Assembly (NCBI GenBank): GCA_017455495.1
Contig: JAFTAR010000209.1
Coordinates: 1 to 39,199 of the forward strand
Origin: Prevotella sp.
Lineage (GTDB): Bacteria; Bacteroidota; Bacteroidia; Bacteroidales; Bacteroidaceae
Direction of reading: 5' to 3'
Length of the DNA stretch: 39,199 nt
Shown: piece after piece, positions 9,001 through 14,991 of the stretch
Position numbering within the stretch: the first letter of the stretch is position 1
Layout: every line of letters begins with the position of its first letter
Program-made: the position numbers and the translations under genes
The notes under the pieces: model-generated
What the model was told of the DNA's origin: nothing
Database searches by the model: none
What the model saw: only the letters and a program-made list of their open reading frames with translations

Positions 9001-9303
9001 GGCGTGTGAGTCGTCTTGGAGGGTGATGTCAAACTGTGTGCGGCTGCCCACGGTAACGGTCTGCGGCTGGTAGCCAATGTATGAGAATTCTATTCGTGTT
9101 GACGCCTGGGCCTGTGGCAGGCGGAAGTGGCCGTCCATATCGGTGACGGCAACAGGGCGGCCGTCAACAATGACGGAGACACCGATGAGAGGCTCGCCTT
9201 GGGAGTCCTTCACCGTGCCGGTCACTGCTTGCTGCGCCATGGCCAGCATGGCTGTGGCAGAGAGAAGCAGCGTCGTCAGTTTTCGCTTGTTTGCTATTGT
9301 CAT
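6070..9303 (-). CDS. SusC-like TonB-dependent outer-membrane transporter
   Basis: A 1077-residue SusC/RagA-family transporter for import of oligosaccharides using TonB energy. After a signal peptide (to about residue 23) comes the carboxypeptidase-regulatory-like N-terminal domain (VTGTVKDSQGEPLIGVSV, 27-44, to about 96), the TonB box IDEVVVVGYG (102-111), the plug with GTEKLNEKGAPSILESLQGS and the family motif DASSTAIYGSRATAGVVMVT, then the barrel, ending FTDYKGYDPEWAN and WQFGINVKF. It pairs with the SusD immediately downstream. No promoter is visible in the 97 bp upstream; instead a GC-rich hairpin lies 34 bp before the start codon, so expression probably depends on transcription from further upstream. 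The likely substrate is rhamnogalacturonan-I oligosaccharide, inferred from neighbours. Confidence 0.96.
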   Translation of the reverse strand: MTIANKRKLTTLLLSATAMLAMAQQAVTGTVKDSQGEPLIGVSVIVDGRPVAVTDMDGHFRLPQAQASTRIEFSYIGYQPQTVTVGSRTQFDITLQDDSHAIDEVVVVGYGTLRKNDLTGSVGSIGTEKLNEKGAPSILESLQGSVAGVNITKQSGRAGGSMNIEIRGKNSISGNQTPLYVVDGVICSDIDFLNPQDIERIDILKDASSTAIYGSRATAGVVMVTTKSGANVAQRVQKPTISYDGYYGVSKVARMPDFMDAQQYYQYRNMAFLSFVNGDENGGQPLYQNGDLMRTYIQVDSKDPEQGYRVKEFLADGRTYNWRDLVLQDGKQQNHYIAVTGGSDQVHYHMGLGYQQEEGIYRGDEQNKFTIKGSLDAQINKVVSAGFSVNLARQNHDYASDTGVQNAFTMNPFMQAYDQDGNVNRQPGTYGALGSDFAAFTSAYSPLLYMDDQQSNRLSWNALGNVYVQIAPMKGLTFKTTFSPTFSYYRYGFYQGTEVGETENQAQRQTSQGFSWTWDNILTYDTNIGEDHHLNVMGLFSSAYSNGESEYLYYKSVMEGTQWWALGTSDQGYDYDRSSTGYSETSLLSYALRLNYSYKNRYMFTGTMRWDGSSKFATGNHWGSFPSAAVAWRLSEEEFFKRALPFVSNMKLRLSYGVTGNNNVGAYATQLTVGGQAFYPFGNTYFQGMRPNGLVDATLKWEKAHELNIGLDFGFLDERIRGSIDWYNKKSTDLLYSVKLPLETGGTNLTTNVGSVRNKGIEVSLTTENIVTRDWRWTTTFNFAHNKNEVLEINGTGNLYNGSSPTGNLLIGQPYNNIYSYEFGGIVSTHDMVVPDNDIARLSGFTPGQTVKEYEYYNRCYGWVEGSPIIVDRDGNGKFNDDDKRIYTSDPDWTGSFTSNLSWRNWDFSFSIYAKQNYTVFSNFYSQYLSTHSSHRGRMKLAMDFYVPAGTMIDCDGELADGTFVNPVYQEVTHEGKYPFPASSVVEKGDVTSYYLGLTNSFTDASYVKVKHITLGYSLPKPLLSKFGCSQLRLYATVTNPFVFTDYKGYDPEWANASLSADGPSTVTWQFGINVKF

Positions 9304-9331
9304 GTCTTTCGCGCTTTATATGTTTCTGAAA

Positions 9332-9368
9332 GGAAAAGGGGGCGGGCCGCTACTGTCAGCCCGCCCCC
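9332..9368 (-). terminator. GC-rich intercistronic hairpin before susC
   Basis: Ten-base perfect arms, GGGGGCGGGC (9338-9347) and GCCCGCCCCC (9359-9368), enclose an 11-base loop. Read on the minus strand the hairpin is followed by TTTTCC, as in an intrinsic terminator. It sits 32 bp after the stop of the upstream gene and 34 bp before the susC ATG. It could be a true terminator, a partial attenuator or a processing/stability hairpin that sets different levels for the two halves of the operon. Confidence 0.75.
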
Positions 9369-9400
9369 TTGTTGTCGGTATGCTTTTCTTGCAGGGGGAA

Positions 9401-10987
9401 TTATCTTACCACGTACTTGCGGCCGTTCTGGATTACCAGACCACGGTAGCCTGTGCTGACCTTCTGGCCTGCCATGTTATATACGGCATCATTGGTAGTA
9501 ATGGCATTAGTGAATACGGGCATAACACCAGCTTCATAGGCATCAATATAGATGGTTTGGCTGTTCTCCTTGCCAATTGTCACTGCCTCGGGAGCGGGAG
9601 CTGTTGCGGCAGCCTCAGGGCTTGTGTAAACCACCATCCAGTAGCGCTCCTGATTGTTGCCGTTGAACACGAAGCAGAACTCGCCCTCAATAGGATCTGC
9701 AATGCCATCGGCATCAATATCGGTGTTGAAGTCAAGGCTGGCGAAGCAGTAGCCGGCATTGTGGTAGGTGGGCGAGTAGCCGTCTTTTGCATTAGCCTCG
9801 TTTACTACACAGGGGTCAAGTGGATAGGCTGCTTGCTCAATAATAGTTCTGTTGTCCTGAATGCCAGAACCGATGGGGTCTGTCCATTCCCAATCAGATG
9901 AACTTGGACCGTAAGCATAGAGGTATGTCCAGTTGTCACCCTGCGACCAGCCGTAGAAGTTAATTCTGTAAACCTGTTTGCCCTCTGGTATTATGAGTTT
10001 CTGCACCTTGTTGTTCTGTGCGTTGAGCACCTTGGTGCAATGCTCGCGCTCGGTCTGGGCCTGTGTGCGTGCGGTACCGTCTTCGCGGGTCAGTATGAAA
10101 CCAGTCGTAGTGCCTGCTTGCTCGTCAAGCCAGAAAGTAGTGTTTGTCTGGTCGGCAGCGTTAGTGCCGTCTTCATTCTTCACCATGGTGTCCCAAGAGA
10201 GCTCAATGGTATTGGCAATCAAGTCGGCCTGGCGCTGGTTCTCGGCATCAATGAATATGGTCTGGCTCTGGCTCTTGTCTTGAACGACAGGCTCTGCCGA
10301 AGGAGCAGCGGCAGCAGCCTCGGCCGTTGTGTAGACCACTATCCAAGCACGCTCCTGGTTGTTGCCGCCAAAGCGGAACCAGAACTCACCCTCGTATGGT
10401 TCGTCGCTAAAATCCATTGAGGCGAAGCAGTAGCCGGCGTTGTGGTACACACGGTCGCCGTTGGGATACTGTGTGGCGTATGCATCATTGCTGTGATAAG
10501 AATCTGATACTACGCAGGGGTCAAGAGGGTATTTGGCATTGGCAATAATGTCATCGTTTTGGTTAGATACCGAAGGTTGTACCCACTCCCATTCGCTTGA
10601 TGAAGGACCATAGGAATTGATGTAGCACCAGTTGTCGCCTGCAGACCAGCCGTAGAAGTTAATCTTGTAGACTTTCACACCATTTGGTATTACAAGTTTC
10701 TGGTCAGTATTGTTCTTGAAGTTAAGGGCCATTCCAGCGCAGTATTCGCGCTCCATGTTGGGCTGTTTCTTCTGGTCGCGACCTCCAGCAGGCGTTAAGA
10801 CAAAGCCGTTCTCAGTGCCATCTGCATTTAAGAACTTAATGTTGTTCTGGTCTGGACACGTGATGTCGCCATTGTCAAGTGTTACCTTCTCCATGGAAGC
10901 CCAGGAGAGTTCCACGACACCGTTTTGTGCGCTGGCACTGCCAAGTCCGAGCATTGCCATTGCGATGAGAGTAAAGATTTTCTTCAT
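9401..10987 (-). CDS. Secreted protein with two copies of an unrecognised ~240-residue domain
   Basis: A 528-residue protein. The start is placed at the ATG at 10987, which gives a clean signal peptide (MKKIFTLIAMAMLGLGSASA). Two homologous domains follow, about 24-265 and 266-490. Each carries in order an ELSW..M start, INFYGWS.GDNW, a YGPSSS.WEW segment, a YPLDPCVV segment, YHNAGYCFAS.DF, a G.F.F.F.GNNQER segment and an SQTI.IDA linker. No catalytic motif or known family is apparent. The C-terminus (VYNMAGQKVSTGYRGLVIQN, then GRKYVVR) resembles a type IX secretion tail. Lying just before susC in an RG-I operon, it may be a surface or secreted carbohydrate-binding protein, but this rests on context. 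It has its own promoter candidate at 11029-11036. Confidence 0.85.
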   Translation of the reverse strand: MKKIFTLIAMAMLGLGSASAQNGVVELSWASMEKVTLDNGDITCPDQNNIKFLNADGTENGFVLTPAGGRDQKKQPNMEREYCAGMALNFKNNTDQKLVIPNGVKVYKINFYGWSAGDNWCYINSYGPSSSEWEWVQPSVSNQNDDIIANAKYPLDPCVVSDSYHSNDAYATQYPNGDRVYHNAGYCFASMDFSDEPYEGEFWFRFGGNNQERAWIVVYTTAEAAAAAPSAEPVVQDKSQSQTIFIDAENQRQADLIANTIELSWDTMVKNEDGTNAADQTNTTFWLDEQAGTTTGFILTREDGTARTQAQTEREHCTKVLNAQNNKVQKLIIPEGKQVYRINFYGWSQGDNWTYLYAYGPSSSDWEWTDPIGSGIQDNRTIIEQAAYPLDPCVVNEANAKDGYSPTYHNAGYCFASLDFNTDIDADGIADPIEGEFCFVFNGNNQERYWMVVYTSPEAAATAPAPEAVTIGKENSQTIYIDAYEAGVMPVFTNAITTNDAVYNMAGQKVSTGYRGLVIQNGRKYVVR

Positions 10988-11028
10988 AGTGTTGTTGTTA
11001 GTTAATATTACGTTAGTGTTTATGATTG

Positions 11029-11087
11029 CAAAGGTAATGATTTTGCTGCTTGTTGAGGTGGACTTTTTCACCAAAAAGGTGGACTTT
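11029..11087 (-). promoter_or_regulatory. Promoter with two 11-bp direct repeats at 21-bp pitch
   Basis: On the minus strand a -7 box TACCTTTG lies at 11029-11036, about 40 bp before the start codon at 10987. In place of a clear -33 box there are two identical 11-bp repeats, AAAGTCCACCT on the minus strand, at 11056-11066 and 11077-11087, exactly 21 bp apart. The inner copy ends 19 bp from the -7 box. This is the geometry of an AraC-type activator site next to polymerase, such as the DNA-binding domain of an HTCS regulator; the regulator itself is not in the window. Confidence 0.6.
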
Positions 11088-11099
11088 CCGCTCTATTGC

Positions 11100-12506
11100 C
11101 TACCTGAGCACTACTTTGCGCGTGGTTGTGGCCCCGTCGCCCTTCACTCGGATGGCATAGAGGCCTGAAGGAAGTGCATCAAGGCTGGCTTCGGTGATGC
11201 CGTCCATTCTGAGTGCCAGGGTGCCGTTAAGCTCGTATATCTCCACGGAGCCTCTCTGACTAAGGTTGAGGTGACGGCCTCTGAGTGTGAAGAGGTCGTT
11301 GGCTGCAATCATCGGTGTGCTGATGCCGAGCATAATATTATTAATAGGTACGCGCGTGAGCTGGGCATCGTCCTTGTTTGTGGCGTAGCTCACGTAGAGG
11401 TAGCCGTTGTGCACCAGAGCCTTGGGGTAGCTGTAGCCCAGAGTCTTTGCCTTGCCCTCATAGCGGCGTGCGGGGTAGTCGCCGCTCTGGCCTGAGCGCA
11501 GCAGGTAGGCCTCGGTGAAGCAGGTGCCGTCGGCGCTGAGGCTCACGGTAAGTGGCACTCGCCATGTGGTGTTCGAGGCGTTGGTGACCCGGCCGGGGTT
11601 GTTCACGTAGAAGACGGTTCCGTCGGGCAGGTTGCCGGCGCACTGTTTGGCGCGGCTGTCGGGCATGTCGGTCTGCACGGCCTTGGTCCAGGTCTCGCCA
11701 CGGTCCTGGCTGGTGGCGGCAAGCGTGTGGTAAGAGCCTTTCTGGTCGCGGCACACCATGACCAGCGTGCCGTCGTGCTGCTGGAAGAAGCTTGGCTCCA
11801 GCTCAGCGCTCTGAGTGCCGTTGGCGGTATACTGGAACTGGCCTTTTTTCCATCCGGTGCGGCCTGTGGGGTCGTCGGTATATATGGGGCACAGCTTCAG
11901 GCCCGGCTGGAAGTGGGCGGCACCGATGATGCGTCCATCGCTAAGCACGTGCGGGTCCTGTTCGAAGATGCCGTTCAGCTGAGAGCCGTCGGCCATGGTC
12001 ACATCCTTGGGCTGAGTCCAGTTGAGGCCGTCGCTGCTTTCCACATACTGAGTGTAGCCGCCGCTGTCGGCAATGTCCTTGGTGCGTACATTGATGTATC
12101 CTACAAGCAGGTCGCCGGTGGAGAGCCAGCCGCCGGAGGCGCAGTAGCCGTTGCTGACGGTGGGGCAGAGCACCATTGGCTCGCTCCATGTCATGCCGCC
12201 GTCCTGGCTGATGGCGTAGGCCACGTAGGTATCGTCGGCATCCTCGTCCTTGGCCGAGGTCTGCCACATGCAGTACATGTTGCCCTTGAAGGCTGTCAGC
12301 ACCACGCCGTTGGCGTAGTGGTTGCCCTGGTCCTGTGCGGCCCAGACGGTGAATGTCTCGGCACCGGGGGCATAGCTCAGACCCATGGTCTCTTTCTGAG
12401 AGGCATCAAAGAGCCCCTGTGCGATGGTGAACGGGGGCGTGTCGGCCAGTGCTGCAAGACTGTTGCAGCACAGCAGACACGCACAGAGTGAAAGCTTGTA
12501 GTTCAT
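11100..12506 (-). CDS. Secreted sialidase-fold (BNR/Asp-box) beta-propeller protein
   Basis: A 468-residue protein with a signal peptide (cleavage near residue 22) and a six-bladed-propeller pattern with Asp boxes SQDGGMTW (100-107), SSDGLNW (157-163) and SQDRGETW (266-273). It resembles the broad exo-alpha-sialidase/BNR superfamily, with LEPSFFQQHDGTLVMVCRDQ and a late GYSYPKALVHNGYLYVSYAT segment. I see no FRIP arginine motif of classical GH33 sialidases, so sialidase activity is not supported. Pectin-associated propellers of related fold include enzymes acting on rhamnose or uronic-acid linkages, so a hydrolase or lyase for RG side chains is plausible (inference). The tail (VEIYELNGTLALRM, then TTTRKVVLR) looks like a type IX sorting domain. 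It is 16 bp downstream of a PL11 gene. Confidence 0.85.
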   Translation of the reverse strand: MNYKLSLCACLLCCNSLAALADTPPFTIAQGLFDASQKETMGLSYAPGAETFTVWAAQDQGNHYANGVVLTAFKGNMYCMWQTSAKDEDADDTYVAYAISQDGGMTWSEPMVLCPTVSNGYCASGGWLSTGDLLVGYINVRTKDIADSGGYTQYVESSDGLNWTQPKDVTMADGSQLNGIFEQDPHVLSDGRIIGAAHFQPGLKLCPIYTDDPTGRTGWKKGQFQYTANGTQSAELEPSFFQQHDGTLVMVCRDQKGSYHTLAATSQDRGETWTKAVQTDMPDSRAKQCAGNLPDGTVFYVNNPGRVTNASNTTWRVPLTVSLSADGTCFTEAYLLRSGQSGDYPARRYEGKAKTLGYSYPKALVHNGYLYVSYATNKDDAQLTRVPINNIMLGISTPMIAANDLFTLRGRHLNLSQRGSVEIYELNGTLALRMDGITEASLDALPSGLYAIRVKGDGATTTRKVVLR

Positions 12507-12522
12507 TTCTCTATTATGTCAG

Positions 12523-14943
12523 TTATCTTATTACTTTTCGGGTGCTTACCCCGTTGGAGCCTTGGCGGCGCTCTATGTAGATGTTGCCTTGGTGGAATGT
12601 GCTGACGCGGCGGCCCATGAGGTCGAAGAAGTTTTCGTTTTCGTTATTGTAGACAGTGCAGATGCCTGTTGTTTCGGTAACGTTAATGGCAATGGTGATT
12701 TCAGCCTTCTCGCCGCCAAGACCGTTGAGTTGCAGCCCTATCTCGTAATTGCCTGTTTGCTGAGGAGTGCCGGTTATGCTAATTGTGTTGTTGTCGTTGT
12801 TTATGTCAAACTGGAGGCCCTGCGGCAACTCTCCGAAGAATATGTCTCCATCAGGTGTAGTGGAATATTGCAGTTCAATACTGCTTGCGTAGCGATATAC
12901 AGCGTTGTATTCTATCTGCTGCCCAGTCAATGCGGTAATGGTGTTGTCGCCAACCAAATGTGGCAGGAAAACGTCAGGCAGGTAGCTTCCAACGTGAGGA
13001 GGCTGGTTGTAGGATGTGTTCTGCCAGCAGATGCCCATGCGGTAGGTGTGTTCATGCATGAGGGTCGGCATGCGGTAGTTTGTAGGAATATTGGTGGTGT
13101 ATATGGCCAGCTGGTTGCTTCCGTTGTGCAGTATGACCTCTTCACGCCAGTCGCCGAGGATGTCGGCTTGCAGGTTTGGTGTGTTCTTAGAACTGTTGCA
13201 TGTGTTGCTTGGCCCTTGGTTCAGAGTCCTCAGGCCGCTTACACTTCCTGCTCCGTTCTTCATCTTTGTTATTGACGAGCCGTCAAGCAGTTCGTCCTGC
13301 AGGTCGCCGTCCCAGTAGATTCGGAAGTTGTATGATGGCGACGAGGTGTAGACGGTAGCTCCTGTCACTGCGCTTCGCGGCTGGCGGTCGTTGGCGCTCC
13401 AGAAGAGCGAGCCGCGTGTAGCGGCATCAGTAGCGGCGGCCATGCCTCTGCCGTTGTCACTGCCTCCGGTGGCGCTGCGAATAATCGTTCCGGTACAGGC
13501 ATCGTGGATGTCCCAACCGTAGTTGCCGCCCTCATGAATCTGGAATACCTCCAGGCCGGGACGGTCCGGGCAGTGGTCGGCCAGGTGTATGGCATCGCCG
13601 TGTCCGAAGCCTGTGCCGTAGAGCAGGGTGCCGTCGTTGTTGAGGGCTGCCGAGCCCCAGACTATTTCGTCGCAGCCGTCGCCGTCCACGTCGGCAATGC
13701 TGAGGTTGTGGTTGCCGTTCTGGTACATCGTGCCGCTGCCGCTGCCGCTTGTGGGTCTGCATCCGCTATAGGACGTAGTAGTGCCGTTGCCGTTCTCGTC
13801 GAAGCTGGTCAGCGTGTAGCTGTCCTGGGCTTTGTGGCTGCTTAGCCAGCGCTGGTGGAGCTGCTGTCCGTCGAAGTCTACGGCCCAGATGAAGGTGTAG
13901 TCGTAATATCCCCTCGAGAAGATGGCGCTTGCGGGTTTGTCGGCTCCGTCAAGGTGTGCCGTGGCTGCAAGATAGCGTTCGCCGCGGTTTCCGTAGCTGC
14001 CGGTGTCGTTCTTGCCTCCAACGCCCCAGTTCACGGTGCCTGCAGCGTCGCCGCCGTAGCTCATGTTGCGGTTAGGGTTATAGAATATTGTGTGTATGGC
14101 TTCTCCGGTGGATCCGGAGAACACAGTGAGGTACTCCTGCCCGCCGTTGATGCGGCCGGCATCGGTGCGCCAGCTCTTTGTGTTGCTTGCCGCCAGGATT
14201 TCGGGGTCTGTGGCAACCTGATTGACAAAGTTACCCAGGCCGTCGCGCGAGTTTGGTGCCGTCTTGCATATCAGCTCGGCACGTCCGTCACTGTCGTAGT
14301 CATATACCTGGAATTGCGTGTAGTGTGCCCCGGCACGTATGTTTATGCCAAGGTTTATGCGCCACATCAGGCGGCTGTCAATGACGATGAAGTTCTCATC
14401 GTCGAATTCATCCACAAGTTTGTAGCAGTCAATGTAGACGACATCTGTAATGCCGCTTTGTGAGTTGTCCTTTGCATTCGATGGGTCCCACTTTACTATA
14501 AGCTCGTATTGTCCGTCGCCGTCAACGTCGCCCACCGACATGTCGTTGGGTGAATAGGTTCCTCCGTTAGCACCTGTAGCAGGTCTGTTCAGTGTTACCG
14601 TCCTGTACACGGAACTCCATCTGGCTACAGTCTCCGTTGTGTCTACGGCATTCCCGTTGACAAATGTAACCACTTGGTAGCTTGCTGTCTGAGAGCCTGA
14701 CGCATCCACGTAGTTAGTGGCATACAGGTTTTTGGCAATACTCTTCCCGTCTCGCAGCAACTCGAAGCGGGTATTGTCCTCGTTGTCGGTGGCTAAGAAT
14801 CGCCAGCTGATGAAATTGCCCGATCCGCTTGCGGCTGGCAGGGCCACTACGCCACGGTCGAGTGTCTCTATCATGGCATTGTCCTGAGCTGCTGCACTGG
14901 TGGCAAACAGCAATGTGGTGATGGCAAGTGAAAGTTTCTTCAT
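12523..14943 (-). CDS. Rhamnogalacturonan lyase, PL11, with C-terminal Ig-like module
   Basis: PL11 lyases cleave the rhamnose-galacturonate backbone of rhamnogalacturonan-I by beta-elimination. The 806-residue protein has a signal peptide (to Gln20), an N-terminal beta-sandwich (LDRGVVALPA, FISWRFLATD), then the eight-bladed propeller with calcium-binding DVDGDG motifs, GAHYTQFQVYDYDSDGRAEL, GTGFGHGDAIHL, FRIYWDGDLQDELLDG, and the family signature ADILGDWREE near residue 600 followed by YNQPPHVGSYLPD. After the catalytic part (to about 670) comes an Ig-like putative binding module (about 689-758) with LPQGLQFDINN and TISITGTPQQTGNYEI, then a type IX-like tail (FFDLMGRRVS, ending STRKVIR). 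It follows the second PL11 gene by 48 bp in the same operon. Confidence 0.95.
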   Translation of the reverse strand: MKKLSLAITTLLFATSAAAQDNAMIETLDRGVVALPAASGSGNFISWRFLATDNEDNTRFELLRDGKSIAKNLYATNYVDASGSQTASYQVVTFVNGNAVDTTETVARWSSVYRTVTLNRPATGANGGTYSPNDMSVGDVDGDGQYELIVKWDPSNAKDNSQSGITDVVYIDCYKLVDEFDDENFIVIDSRLMWRINLGINIRAGAHYTQFQVYDYDSDGRAELICKTAPNSRDGLGNFVNQVATDPEILAASNTKSWRTDAGRINGGQEYLTVFSGSTGEAIHTIFYNPNRNMSYGGDAAGTVNWGVGGKNDTGSYGNRGERYLAATAHLDGADKPASAIFSRGYYDYTFIWAVDFDGQQLHQRWLSSHKAQDSYTLTSFDENGNGTTTSYSGCRPTSGSGSGTMYQNGNHNLSIADVDGDGCDEIVWGSAALNNDGTLLYGTGFGHGDAIHLADHCPDRPGLEVFQIHEGGNYGWDIHDACTGTIIRSATGGSDNGRGMAAATDAATRGSLFWSANDRQPRSAVTGATVYTSSPSYNFRIYWDGDLQDELLDGSSITKMKNGAGSVSGLRTLNQGPSNTCNSSKNTPNLQADILGDWREEVILHNGSNQLAIYTTNIPTNYRMPTLMHEHTYRMGICWQNTSYNQPPHVGSYLPDVFLPHLVGDNTITALTGQQIEYNAVYRYASSIELQYSTTPDGDIFFGELPQGLQFDINNDNNTISITGTPQQTGNYEIGLQLNGLGGEKAEITIAINVTETTGICTVYNNENENFFDLMGRRVSTFHQGNIYIERRQGSNGVSTRKVIR

Positions 14944-14991
14944 AGTTATGAGTCTTGGGTAAATGTATTGGGGAAATTGGCGTTTTTTGTC

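Noticed and set aside
11100..12506. Assignment as a GH33 sialidase
   Set aside because: Asp boxes alone mark the fold; the FRIP motif is not seen and the pectin context argues against sialic acid.
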